A DNA stretch of 64,000 bases, from contig CAYMPJ010000008.1 in NCBI GenBank assembly GCA_964392325.1, forward strand, positions 62,001-126,000, given 5' to 3'. The stretch comes from CALLPQ01 sp964392325. GTDB lineage: Bacteria; Pseudomonadota; Alphaproteobacteria; Caulobacterales; Parvularculaceae. Each line of letters opens with the position of its first letter. Within the stretch, counting starts at the first letter, position 1. A program made the position numbers and the translations under genes. Below are positions 43,590 to 52,483 of this stretch, in pieces. The notes beneath the pieces are model-generated. The model saw nothing but the letters and a program-made list of their open reading frames with translations. It had not been told where the DNA came from and ran no database searches.

Positions 43590-45284
43590 TTGTCTGAAGC
43601 TTTAAACCCAACCCGCGATGACTTCGAAACCATGCTCGAAGCTTCGCTCATTGACCGTCAGGATTTTGAAGAAACCGTAGTGACCGGTCTTGTAACAGCC
43701 ATCGAAAAAGATATGGCAGTTATTGATGTAGGCCTCAAAACAGAAGGCCGCGTACCCCTAAAAGAATTTGCCATGCCCGGCCAGGAGCCCACCATTAAAG
43801 TGGGTGACAATGTCGAGGTATTTGTAGAGCGTGTTGAAAACGCCAACGGTGAAGCCGTTGTTAGCCGTGAAAAAGCCCGCCGCGAGGAAGCCTGGCACCG
43901 TCTTGATAAGATGTTTGAAAAAGAAGAGCGCGTCGAAGGCGTTATCTTTAACCGCGTTAAAGGTGGCTTTACAGTTGACCTTGATGGCGCGGTTGCATTC
44001 TTGCCCGGCTCTCAGGTGGATATCCGCCCGGTGCGTGATGCAGCGCCTTTGATGAATATCTCACAGCCTTTCAAGATTTTGAAAATGGATAAACGCCGGG
44101 GCAATATCGTTGTCTCTCGTCGCTCTATTCTCGAAGAAGATCGTGCGGAACATCGCTCAGAGGTGGTCAAAGACCTATCCGAGGGTGATGAGCGTGATGG
44201 TATCGTTAAAAATATCACCGATTATGGTGCCTTCGTTGAATTGGCGCCCGGTGTTGATGGGCTTCTCCATGTTACCGATATGTCCTGGTCGCGGGTCAAT
44301 CATCCTTCAGAAGTTATTCAGGTGAATGACTCCGTGAAGGTGAAGATCATCAAGATCAATCCGGAAACCAGCCGTATCTCCCTTGGTATCAAGCAATTGC
44401 ATCCTGATCCATGGCAAGGTGTTCAGGCCAAATATCCCCTCAGTGCAAAATTCAACGGGAAAATCACCAATATCACCGATTATGGTGCTTTTGTTGAGCT
44501 TGAAGATGGCATTGAAGGTCTGGTCCATGTCTCCGAGATGAGCTGGGTTAAGAAAAATGTTCACCCGGGCAAAATTGTTTCTACTTCTCAGGAAGTCGAA
44601 GTCATGGTTCTGGAAGTGGATGAAAGCAAACGCCGGATTTCTCTTGGTCTCAAACAGTGCATGGATAATCCATGGGCAAGCTTTGCTGATCAGTTCCCGG
44701 TTGGCTCCGTGATCGAAGGTGAAGTGAAAAATATCACCGAGTTTGGTTTATTCGTTGGCCTTACCGACGAGCTGGACGGCATGGTTCACCTCACCGATCT
44801 TGACTGGAACCGTTCAGGCGAAGAGGCCATTACCGACTATGAAAAAGGTCAGATGGTTCAAGCCAAAATCCTCGATGTGGATGCCGATAAAGAACGCATC
44901 TCTCTTGGTATCAAACAGGTTGGCGCTGATCCAATGGATGATCTGGGTGAGGTCAAACGCGGTGACGACGTAACATGTACGGTTACATCTATCGAAACCG
45001 GCGGCATCGAAGTACAGATTGGCGGCGACACAGGGCTTAAAGCCTTTATCCGTAAATCTGATCTTTCGAAAGACCGCAATGAGCAACGCCCTGACCGGTT
45101 TGCTGTTGGTGATCGTATTGATGCGCGCGTGACAGGAATGGATCGCACATCACGCAGAATTAATCTCTCCATCAAAGCGCGTGAAACCGCTGAGGAAAAA
45201 GAGGCAGTGGAACAGTATGGTTCTGCAGATTCTGGTGCATCCCTTGGTGATATCCTCGGCGCAGCCTTGAAAGATAAAGACTAA
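43590..45284 (+). CDS. rpsA: 30S ribosomal protein S1
   Basis: 564 residues with six S1 RNA-binding domains at about 28-95, 114-178, 202-268, 287-355, 374-442 and 458-529 (e.g. repeats ending ERISLGIKQ, and ITDYGAFVEL). The family N-terminus (NPTRDDFETMLEAS) begins at a TTG (43590); an in-frame TAG lies at 43575 and no ATG precedes it, so TTG is the likely start. There is no Shine-Dalgarno, only an A-rich stretch, as known for E. coli rpsA. It binds mRNA leaders and helps initiation. Ends in a strong terminator. Confidence 0.95.
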   Translation: MSEALNPTRDDFETMLEASLIDRQDFEETVVTGLVTAIEKDMAVIDVGLKTEGRVPLKEFAMPGQEPTIKVGDNVEVFVERVENANGEAVVSREKARREEAWHRLDKMFEKEERVEGVIFNRVKGGFTVDLDGAVAFLPGSQVDIRPVRDAAPLMNISQPFKILKMDKRRGNIVVSRRSILEEDRAEHRSEVVKDLSEGDERDGIVKNITDYGAFVELAPGVDGLLHVTDMSWSRVNHPSEVIQVNDSVKVKIIKINPETSRISLGIKQLHPDPWQGVQAKYPLSAKFNGKITNITDYGAFVELEDGIEGLVHVSEMSWVKKNVHPGKIVSTSQEVEVMVLEVDESKRRISLGLKQCMDNPWASFADQFPVGSVIEGEVKNITEFGLFVGLTDELDGMVHLTDLDWNRSGEEAITDYEKGQMVQAKILDVDADKERISLGIKQVGADPMDDLGEVKRGDDVTCTVTSIETGGIEVQIGGDTGLKAFIRKSDLSKDRNEQRPDRFAVGDRIDARVTGMDRTSRRINLSIKARETAEEKEAVEQYGSADSGASLGDILGAALKDKD

Positions 45285-45352
45285 CATCTTTTAACCGGAT
45301 CGGTTCAACTCTGATCCGCCCGGTTGTAAGAAAATGATTTTAAAAATGATTG

Positions 45353-45385
45353 AAAGCGCGCTCCGGTTTGGGGCGCGCTTTTTTT
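45353..45385 (+). terminator. Rho-independent terminator of rpsA
   Basis: AAAGCGCGCTCC (45353-45364) pairs with GGGGCGCGCTTT (45370-45381) over 12 bp including one G:U, loop GGTTT, then TTTT. Very strong. Confidence 0.93.
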
Positions 45386-45491
45386 GTGTTTTTATTTGAT
45401 CTATCGGAGCCATCAACGCGGTTCCCACTTAAGCGTAAAATGCTTGTATGCTATCATCAGCAAAACCGGATTAAATATTGTAAGGTTGATT

Positions 45492-46349
45492 ATGCCTGAG
45501 CTCCCTGAAGTTGAAACAGTCAAGCGCGCCCTTGCACCGGAAATGGAGGGGTATGTTTTCGAAGGGGTTAAATGTAATCGCAAGAATTTGCGGTTTGATT
45601 TCCCAAAGCAGTTTGCCAAGCGCTTGACGGGCAGCAAGGTGAGTGGCCTCGCGCGGCGGGGTAAATATATGCTCGCTGACCTCTCCAGCAATGAGACCTT
45701 GGTTATGCATTTGGGGATGTCGGGGCGCTTTAGTGTGCTGCGCCCTCATCATTCCAATAAGCCGGGAGATTTCCATCACGATAGTGAGACAAACCCAAAG
45801 CATGATCATGTGCTTATGGATATGAGCAATGGGGTTCGCGTGGTCTATAATGATCCGCGTCGTTTTGGCTTTATGGATCTGGTGAAAACCGATGAGCTGG
45901 AGATCTGTCGCCATTTTAAGGGCATGGGCCCCGAACCTCTCTCCAACGGGTTTAACGACCAAGCGCTGATAGATGCTTTTTCGGGGCGCAGTGCGCCGGT
46001 AAAGCAGGCATTGCTCGACCAACGCCATGTGGCTGGCCTTGGCAATATTTATGTTTGTGAGGCCCTATTCAGGGCGGGGATTTCACCAAGCCGTAAAGCT
46101 GGCAATATTAGCGCCCCGCGGATTAGCCGCTTGGTGCGGGAAATCCGGCTGGTTCTGGAGGAGGCGATCGAGGCGGGCGGGTCTTCTTTAAAGGATTTTG
46201 CCTCCTCGGACGGGAGTCCGGGCTATTTTCAACATGATTTTCGCATTTATGGACGCGAGGGCGAGGATTGCCGGGGGTGCAATCGGACCATAAAGCGTAT
46301 CACTCAAGGGGGCAGATCGACCTTTTATTGTGGAACTTGCCAGCGCTGA
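45492..46349 (+). CDS. mutM: Formamidopyrimidine-DNA glycosylase
   Basis: 285 residues from the ATG at 45492, which gives the required MPELPEVETV N-terminus (Pro2 is the catalytic nucleophile, Glu3 assists); AAGG lies 6 bases upstream. An upstream reading frame to 45384 is not used. HLGMSGRF, the DPRRFG loop and the C-terminal zinc finger with CRGCNRTI...FYCGTCQR are intact. It excises 8-oxoguanine and formamidopyrimidines. Located between rpsA and rpsT, the usual alphaproteobacterial order. Confidence 0.96.
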   Translation: MPELPEVETVKRALAPEMEGYVFEGVKCNRKNLRFDFPKQFAKRLTGSKVSGLARRGKYMLADLSSNETLVMHLGMSGRFSVLRPHHSNKPGDFHHDSETNPKHDHVLMDMSNGVRVVYNDPRRFGFMDLVKTDELEICRHFKGMGPEPLSNGFNDQALIDAFSGRSAPVKQALLDQRHVAGLGNIYVCEALFRAGISPSRKAGNISAPRISRLVREIRLVLEEAIEAGGSSLKDFASSDGSPGYFQHDFRIYGREGEDCRGCNRTIKRITQGGRSTFYCGTCQR

Positions 46350-46463
46350 CCGCGCGTTGACCGGGGTGGTGAAGCGGGGTTAGAATTTTAGCTAATAGGG
46401 GGGGTGATTTAAAATCTGGCCCGAAAAAGCACCCTTTTCCAGTAAAACACTTAAAATCAGCCG

Positions 46464-46492
46464 TTGACGGCGGTTTTCCTTGTGTCTATAAC
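46464..46492 (+). promoter_or_regulatory. Candidate sigma-70-type promoter of rpsT
   Basis: TTGACG at 46464-46469 and TATAAC at 46487-46492, 17 bases apart, lie 48 bp before the rpsT start. This is the strongest promoter match noticed in the window. Confidence 0.7.
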
Positions 46493-46540
46493 CCGCGCCT
46501 CACATGAGAATAATCACGTTAAACATCGAGCAAACACCTT

Positions 46541-46807
46541 ATGGCTAATACGAAATCCGCAAAGAAAATGGTCCGCAAAATTGAACGCCGCACGGCTATC
46601 AATAAAATGAGACGTTCGCGGGTGCGTACATTCTTGCGCCGGGTGGAAGAGGCCATTGCATCGGGTGATCAAAAGGCGGCAACCGAGGCGCTTCGCGCCG
46701 CTCAGCCGGAAATTCACCGCGCATCGCAAAAAGGTATCTATCATAAAAATACTGCTGCCCGGAAGCTCTCCCGTTTATCATCTCGGATAAAAGCGATCTC
46801 CGCATAA
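46541..46807 (+). CDS. rpsT: 30S ribosomal protein S20
   Basis: 88 residues, Lys/Arg-rich. The family signature is present: MANTKSAKKMVRKIERRTAINKMRRSRVRTFLRR, ending with KGIYHKNTAARKLSRLSSRIKAI. It binds 16S rRNA in the 30S body. Its own promoter is predicted 48 bp upstream. The following 1 kb has no other assured gene until dnaA. Confidence 0.97.
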   Translation: MANTKSAKKMVRKIERRTAINKMRRSRVRTFLRRVEEAIASGDQKAATEALRAAQPEIHRASQKGIYHKNTAARKLSRLSSRIKAISA

Positions 46808-47836
46808 GTGAGTTTATTTCCACCGCCAGGTAGCTCGCGTTCTGGTTGTGGGGTGGGCGATTAGAAGTCAGCCAGTCTTGCCTATTGAATTGGGTAGGTT
46901 TATCGCCCCCGGTCGCAAAAAAAATCTGCCAAAAACCCAGTAATTTTCGGTATCTATAATTTTTAATTCGCGTACTGATTTTTACGCTGGGTTATTTTCC
47001 TTTTCCTTATTTCTAAATACCGTGTTGGGTTTAAGTTAATTTGACCAACACTAATTGTTTTGTGTTCATCCGCATTGTGAGCATGTGAAAATAACGATTT
47101 TTAAAATTTTGTTTTGGTTCATATCTTATTGGAATTATTGAGAGGCGTGAAAGTCAACTGGGTAATTGCATGAAAAATGAAGAAAATAAGACATTTCTTT
47201 GCTTGCCAATTTTTCCCTTTTTGAGTAACTCTAGCTTTAGACGATGTGTTTAAAATTTGAGGTTAAAATATAAATATGCGTACAGCATTTACATGCTGAT
47301 TATTTAAAAATCGTCTTTGTTCTGAATATTAGTTTGAGTTAAGTGATGCGCCAGTCCCCGATTAGGCGCAGGGTGGATGATTTTGCCTTTTAATGCCCGC
47401 GAAAGCTTGCGCTTTTATGAGGCAAGATAAGGGTCAAGTGGAGCAATCGAAGGTGAGGGCGAAAAGTTTCGAAACGGGATGTTTTAGTTTAGAGGTCGGC
47501 TAAAAATTTTAGGAGCTAACTAAAGGTACGGTAACCAATTCTATATGGGAGCCAAAACAATGAAGTTGGCCTTAAAAAGGGGCTGTGCATTTTTTAAGAA
47601 GTTAAGAACCTGGTATCTGGATTTGGTGGTTGAACGCTACTTAAAGAGCCCGGGTCAGAAATCTTGGAACTGCAGCGCAAAGGGCAGATAATCAAACTTT
47701 CCTATCGAGAAATTCATAAGTCGTCGGCCCCAAAATGTACGGGCTCTAAAAGGTAAGAATTAAGAGTTCGAGATAAATCGCATCCGCGCAATTTTATTAT
47801 GAGTAACGAGAAAAAATTTAAGGGAAACTGGAAGGT
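46808..47836. other. Long AT-rich intergenic region rpsT-dnaA, 1029 bp
   Basis: This leader is AT-rich over about 46960-47340. It contains an inverted repeat GTGTTGG/CCAACAC (47022-47028 and 47045-47051) and a possible 43-codon ORF (annotated separately). No perfect DnaA box (TTATCCACA or its complement) was found by eye; near matches such as GGTGGATGA (47372-47380) differ at two positions. It probably holds the dnaA promoter; origin function is not supported by the boxes. The chromosomal origin may lie elsewhere, as in many alphaproteobacteria. Confidence 0.6.
47560..47691 (+). CDS. Possible small basic peptide upstream of dnaA, 43 residues
   Basis: An ATG at 47560 with GGGAG 8 bases before it opens a 43-codon frame ending at 47691. 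The peptide starts MKLALKRGCAFFKKLRTW and continues YLDLVVERYLKSPGQKSW. It has 11 Lys/Arg and no recognised family. It could be a leader peptide controlling dnaA or a chance frame. Confidence 0.4.
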   Translation: MKLALKRGCAFFKKLRTWYLDLVVERYLKSPGQKSWNCSAKGR

Positions 47837-49504
47837 ATGAAGGGCAGCGTTAAATCACCACTCGATGAGTTGAGTTTGGAGATACCCAATAATCTTCGGA
47901 CGAATGAAGTGGCATTAAGTGGTGGATACTATGGTGAACAGTATAAAGGCCATGTCGAAAAAAATGTTGAGCACGAAACAAAATACGAAATAGGCATACA
48001 CAATCAAATTGAAGGGGTTAATGGACAAATGGTGGCTGGATATGATCGGTTTGAAAAAGCTTTGGTCGGGCGTTACGGGATGTTTGATTATGATCAGTAT
48101 TTAAAAGATATGACTGTTGCCAAGGCGACGCAGGAACTGGTGACCTTTGAAACCGGATCGCCCGAAAAACGCGATGTGATTGGGCGAAGATTTTTGGCAA
48201 CGATGAAACAGTTGTGGCGTGAAAATATTGGCCCGGTTGAGCGCGTCGATATTAAATTGCGACCGGAAATTTCCAAGACATTGAGCACAAAGTCGTTAAC
48301 TGACAGTGCGGGACGACAACAAGCCAAGGGAATTTCAAACCCCTTTTTAAAAGATGTGTCCGGCAAATTTTCAAAGCCAAATGCCAACTCTATCCCGTCG
48401 GCGCAGGGGGCTAAAAGTACCGGTTATGGGGCTTGCAATAATTCTACCGAGCAACCTTGGGTGCGCCTCAAGGATTTGCGCTCTCCTGTTGATGAGCGAA
48501 ACAGTTTTGATAATTTTGCTGTGGATGCCAGCAATCAACTTGCCTTTGCTGCGGCACGAAGTGCGGTTAGCAAAACCCAAAGTGCTGAATTGATTTATCT
48601 CTACGGAAAATCCGGAGTGGGCAAAACCCATTTGCTTCATGCCATCGCGCTGGAAGGGGCAAAAATTAATCCGGAAAAACCGACCGCCTATCTTGCCTAC
48701 AATAATATTGCGAGCGGGTGTGTGAATGCGATGCTGTCTAATAATGTGACGGCTTTGCATCAAGAGTTTCTCAATTGCTCCATTGTGTTAATCGACGATA
48801 TCCATCTTTTGATCAGTAAGGGCAAAACACAACAACAAGTTCTCTCGATTATTGATGCTTGTCTTGCCAGCGGTGTCCATGTGGCTGTGGCGGGGGAACC
48901 TGCGCCGGTGCGTCTTGAAGAGGCTGGTATGTATCAGCGGCTGGCTGATCGCCTCTCGGGAGGGTTTAGTGTTGCGGTGTTACAAGGCGGCCCGCATTTG
49001 CGTTTTGATGTTTTGAAAAAATACCTCACCCGCGCTGACGTGAAGTGTACTTTAACCGAAGACGCGATTGATTTTATTGTGCGCAACTTCACCCATTCTA
49101 TGCGCGAGACTATTGGTGCCCTGAAACAGCTATTATTGGTGTATGGGGATAAGGAGATGCGCATTGATCTTTCTATTACCAAATCGGCTCTCCGCGCGCG
49201 CCTGAGCGATGGTAAGAGGGTTTATACGCTGAGCGACCTTTTGAACGTTACCGCCGAGGTTATGGGCGTTAGCGTTGCGGATATGAAGGGACGTGCCCGT
49301 CCTCAGCCGATTGCGCGTGCAAGGCATGCTTTTGTCTATTGTGCACGAGAGGATTTGAAGGAATCTCTGCCAAGCATTTCCGCAGCAATGGGGCGCGATC
49401 ATACGACTGCTCTCTCATCTGCGCGCCGCGCCGCTGCCTTGCTTGAAAAAGATAAGGTTTTCTGCCGCCAGATTGACCAGATCCGCGATAAGATCGAGCT
49501 TTAA
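47837..49504 (+). CDS. dnaA: Chromosomal replication initiator protein DnaA (divergent)
   Basis: 555 residues. AAA+ domain at about 220-430: Walker A GKSGVGKT (257-264), Walker B IVLIDD (316-321), GlyProHis-like region GPHLRFDVLKKYL. Domain IV DNA-binding helix-turn-helix at about 460-550 ends with GRDHTTALSS, nearly the DnaA signature. The domain I/II part before residue 215 is poorly conserved; residues 1-65 form an atypical polar extension, and an internal Met65 (48029, GAAGGGG some 11 bases before) might be the true start. DnaA unwinds the chromosomal origin with ATP. The sensor region has AGEPAP where SDRPP is usual. Locus synteny (rpsT-dnaA-dnaN) supports identity. Confidence 0.93.
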   Translation: MKGSVKSPLDELSLEIPNNLRTNEVALSGGYYGEQYKGHVEKNVEHETKYEIGIHNQIEGVNGQMVAGYDRFEKALVGRYGMFDYDQYLKDMTVAKATQELVTFETGSPEKRDVIGRRFLATMKQLWRENIGPVERVDIKLRPEISKTLSTKSLTDSAGRQQAKGISNPFLKDVSGKFSKPNANSIPSAQGAKSTGYGACNNSTEQPWVRLKDLRSPVDERNSFDNFAVDASNQLAFAAARSAVSKTQSAELIYLYGKSGVGKTHLLHAIALEGAKINPEKPTAYLAYNNIASGCVNAMLSNNVTALHQEFLNCSIVLIDDIHLLISKGKTQQQVLSIIDACLASGVHVAVAGEPAPVRLEEAGMYQRLADRLSGGFSVAVLQGGPHLRFDVLKKYLTRADVKCTLTEDAIDFIVRNFTHSMRETIGALKQLLLVYGDKEMRIDLSITKSALRARLSDGKRVYTLSDLLNVTAEVMGVSVADMKGRARPQPIARARHAFVYCAREDLKESLPSISAAMGRDHTTALSSARRAAALLEKDKVFCRQIDQIRDKIEL

Positions 49505-49562
49505 AAAGCTCGGATTTTAGGCAAATCCAGAGCGCTTTAGCCACTTTTTTTGAACGCTTTTG

Positions 49563-49598
49563 CGGGGGCAGTTTTCGGGCTGCCCCCGTCGCTATTTT
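49563..49598 (+). terminator. Probable terminator hairpin of dnaA
   Basis: CGGGGGCAG (49563-49571) pairs perfectly with CTGCCCCCG (49580-49588), 9 bp with loop TTTTCGGG, followed only by a weak TATTTT. Confidence 0.6.
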
Positions 49599-49711
49599 GA
49601 GGGTGAAATTGCGACGCTAAAACCGCCTTATATACTGGTATTGTCGGCATAATTCCGCTATGTAATCAGGGTGGATTCGGGGTGCGATTCTGTTCGTTTT
49701 CCGGGGCTATG

Positions 49712-49767
49712 TCTTGGGTGATTTACGGGATAATTTACGGGATTATTTCTTAGGTAATTTCCGGGGT
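49712..49767 (+). repeat. Imperfect 20-bp direct repeats in dnaA-dnaN gap
   Basis: TCTTGGGTGATTTACGGGAT (49712-49731) and TCTTAGGTAATTTCCGGGGT (49748-49767) agree at 16 of 20 positions; between them a third partial copy (ATTTACGGGATTA) occurs, and TTTTCCGGGG precedes at 49697-49706. The set may be regulatory or a degenerate tandem repeat. Confidence 0.7.
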
Positions 49768-49909
49768 CATATCAGTGTTATTGCATCTTGTTTCTGTTTT
49801 GAATGTCGACGTCTTGATCATATATCGCGGGCTGATATGGGTTTAGTCTGGCTCAGAGCGGCGATGTTTGAAATTTGTTTAGCCTCTAGCGCACTAGGCG
49901 CACTGTCTG

Positions 49910-49921
49910 CCAAGCGCTTGG
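49910..49921. repeat. Palindrome CCAAGCGCTTGG upstream of dnaN
   Basis: A perfect 12-base palindrome 41 bp before the dnaN start. It could be an operator; no regulator is suggested. Confidence 0.4.
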
Positions 49922-49961
49922 TATTTAGTATACCCCTAACAATGAAAGTTATGTCCATACT

Positions 49962-51080
49962 ATGAAAGTCACGATTGAACGCTCTCATCTGGTAAAGGCT
50001 CTTGGTCATGTACAGTCTGTGGTGGAGCGGCGTAACACGATCCCTATTCTCTCCAATGTTTTATTGCAAGCTGATGATGGTAAGCTCACCTTGACGGCGA
50101 CCGATCTTGATATCGAAGTCCTGGAGCAAACCAGTGCCGAAGTTGATGCAAGCGGGGCAACAACCGTTTCTGCGGTGATGTTGTTCGAGATTGCCAAGCG
50201 ATTACCGGACGGGGCGCAAGTCTCGCTTGAACTGCTCGGACACGAAGGACGTTTGCAGGTGACGTCAGGGCGTTCGCGCTTTGCGCTGGCGGTTCTCCCG
50301 GAAGCAGATTTTCCAAGTCTGGCTTCTGATGTTTATGATGTTGAATTTTCTCTGCCAACGGGTGATTTGCGCCGCCTTCTCGAAAAGGCCCGTTTTGCTA
50401 TGTCGCAAGAGGAAACCCGTTATTACTTGAACGGCGTTTATATCCATGCGGTGACAGAGGGCCCTGAGCCTTTATTGCGGGTTGCCGCTACTGATGGCCA
50501 CCGCCTGGCGCGTCTTGAGACGGCGCTCCCCAGCGGCGCAAAAGAAATGCCCGGTGTGATTGTCCCGCGCAAAGCGGTCGCAGAAATTGGCCGCTTGCTT
50601 GATGATGCTGATGAGATGGTCAATCTTTCTGTATCCAAAACCAAAATTCGTTTTGGCTTGGGCGCTGGGCGCTTAACCTCCAAGCTGATCGATGGAACAT
50701 TTCCCGATTATGAACGGGTTATTCCTAAAGATAATCCTTTCACCCTCCGTGTCGATAATAGTGATTTTGCCAAGGCTGTTGATCGGGTTTCAACTGTTTC
50801 GTCAGATCGCACAAAATCGGTGAAACTTGCTCTTGATAATGATCATTTGCGCCTGACCGTTAACAATCCCGAAGCGGGGACAGCGCTTGAAGAATTATCC
50901 GTTGATTTTGATGGAGAGCCGACCGAGGTTGGGTTTAATGCCCGTTACTTGATCGATATTGCCCAACAAGTCGAGAGTTCAACGGCGGTTTTTCGCCTTT
51001 CTGATCCCTCTTCACCGACAGTGATCCTTGATGAGGAAAATCAAAACGCACTTTATGTGTTAATGCCGCTGCGGGTTTGA
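49962..51080 (+). CDS. dnaN: DNA polymerase III sliding clamp (beta subunit)
   Basis: 372 residues, the standard length, three beta-clamp domains. Starts MKVTIERSHLVKALGHVQSVVERRNTIPILSNVLL and ends NALYVLMPLRV, the canonical clamp C-terminus. It tethers polymerase III and binds many partners. It precedes recF by 96 bp, standard order dnaN-recF-gyrB. Confidence 0.97.
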   Translation: MKVTIERSHLVKALGHVQSVVERRNTIPILSNVLLQADDGKLTLTATDLDIEVLEQTSAEVDASGATTVSAVMLFEIAKRLPDGAQVSLELLGHEGRLQVTSGRSRFALAVLPEADFPSLASDVYDVEFSLPTGDLRRLLEKARFAMSQEETRYYLNGVYIHAVTEGPEPLLRVAATDGHRLARLETALPSGAKEMPGVIVPRKAVAEIGRLLDDADEMVNLSVSKTKIRFGLGAGRLTSKLIDGTFPDYERVIPKDNPFTLRVDNSDFAKAVDRVSTVSSDRTKSVKLALDNDHLRLTVNNPEAGTALEELSVDFDGEPTEVGFNARYLIDIAQQVESSTAVFRLSDPSSPTVILDEENQNALYVLMPLRV

Positions 51081-51176
51081 CCCCAACATCAAGAAACGCC
51101 CCTCGAGTTTGCCATCAGGTTTGATCGCAAGCGCCATGCTAAGAAAAGGCATGGTTATGAAAAGGATTGATTTTAA

Positions 51177-52418
51177 GTGACCGAGCTTGCCCTCGCTGCA
51201 AAAACTGTCAGATCGTCATCGGTTTCACCGATGCGGGCTGAAAGTGCGCGCGCGCCTATGGTCACTAAGCGTCATTATCTGCGTAAAATCAGCCTGACAC
51301 AATTTCGCTCTTATGGCTCGGCTTCTCTTGAGCTGGATGGTCGCCCGGTGACGTTGACCGGCGAGAACGGGGCTGGCAAGACCAATATTTTAGAAGCGCT
51401 CTCGATCCTCGGGCCGGGGCGCGGTTTGCGCAATGCCAGGATCAATGAACTTGCCAGTCTCGACGGGGATGGTAGCTGGGCGATTTCGGCGCGCTTGAAT
51501 CAGGGCGATGATGAGTGCGTTATTGGCGTGGGCACAACAAGTGATGCGCCAGACCGGCGCCAGTGTCGCATTAATGGGCAAAGCGCTTCGGGCCCAGGTG
51601 AATTTGCTGATTTAATCCGCTTTGTCTGGTTGACTCCCGCGCAAGATCGTTTGTTCATGGAAGGTGCGTCCGAGCGCAGACGTTTTTTTGATCGCATGAT
51701 CGCGGTTCATGATGCAGGGTTTCGAAAAGCGGCAAATGCATATGAACAAGCAATGCGCCAGCGTCAAAAATTACTGGAAGTGGGCAATAGCGATGATCGC
51801 TGGCTGCAGGCTTTGGAACAGCAAATGGCCGAGCATGGGGTTGCGATTGCCGATGCAAGACGGACGATGGCGGTGACTTTGGCTGCGCAAAATGTGGCTG
51901 GTGATGACGGGTTATTTCCTGCCGCAGATATTGCCCTTGAAGGAGATGTTGAGGCGGCTCTTGTTAATTTTGCTGCTGGTGATGTTGAGGATGATTTTGC
52001 AGATAAACTCAAAAAGGGGCGCGGTCTCGACCGTGAGGCTGGCCGCACGCTTTATGGCCCCCATCGCTCGGATTTAATGGTTGGCCATCGCCCCAAAGGT
52101 CGCCCGGCACGGTTATGTTCGACCGGCGAACAAAAAGCATTATTGATCGGGCTGGTGCTTGCAAATGCCAAAGCACTTGCGGCAAAACGCTCAGCGCCTT
52201 CTTTTATGAGTGATCAAGCCGATAACGCACCGCTCGTGCTCCTCCTTGATGAAATTGCGGCCCACCTTGATGAAGAACGTCGGTCAAGACTTTTTGATAT
52301 TCTCGATGAATTAGGATTTTCGGTATTTATGACGGGAACGGATTATTCCCTTTTTTCCGCGTGGCAGGATCGCGCGCAACATCTCAAAGTGCATGACGGG
52401 GGCGTATACCCTGTTTGA
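51177..52418 (+). CDS. recF: DNA replication/repair protein RecF
   Basis: 413 residues from a GTG at 51177 (AAGGA about 12 bases upstream). The first 30 residues are an unusual polar extension; an ATG at 51258 (MVTKRHYLRKISL) would start closer to the family N-terminus. Walker A GENGAGKT (residues 62-69), the signature region CSTGEQKALLIGLVLANA and Walker B LLLDEIAAHLDEE are present. RecF is an SMC-like ATPase that loads RecA at gaps with RecOR. It sits between dnaN and gyrB. Confidence 0.94.
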   Translation: MTELALAAKTVRSSSVSPMRAESARAPMVTKRHYLRKISLTQFRSYGSASLELDGRPVTLTGENGAGKTNILEALSILGPGRGLRNARINELASLDGDGSWAISARLNQGDDECVIGVGTTSDAPDRRQCRINGQSASGPGEFADLIRFVWLTPAQDRLFMEGASERRRFFDRMIAVHDAGFRKAANAYEQAMRQRQKLLEVGNSDDRWLQALEQQMAEHGVAIADARRTMAVTLAAQNVAGDDGLFPAADIALEGDVEAALVNFAAGDVEDDFADKLKKGRGLDREAGRTLYGPHRSDLMVGHRPKGRPARLCSTGEQKALLIGLVLANAKALAAKRSAPSFMSDQADNAPLVLLLDEIAAHLDEERRSRLFDILDELGFSVFMTGTDYSLFSAWQDRAQHLKVHDGGVYPV

Positions 52419-52483
52419 ATTAGTAAAGAAATTTGAGCCCGCCCTCCCGGTAAAGCTCAATCATAGTAGATAGGATTAAGACT

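Larger units (their letters stand above)
49505..49961. other. dnaA-dnaN intergenic region, 457 bp
   Basis: It holds the dnaA terminator hairpin, the imperfect direct repeat at 49712-49767 and the palindrome CCAAGCGCTTGG at 49910-49921. An 83-codon rightward frame (49714-49965) runs through the repeats and has no ribosome site or family, and is not called. The spacing is longer than the usual dnaA-dnaN gap. Confidence 0.55.

Noticed and set aside
46808..47836. Chromosomal origin oriC in the rpsT-dnaA gap
   Set aside because: No DnaA boxes were found by eye, and in many alphaproteobacteria the origin lies elsewhere, so the call is not supported.
49714..49965. 83-codon frame in the dnaA-dnaN gap
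   Set aside because: It runs through direct repeats, has a weak start and no ribosome site; more likely chance.
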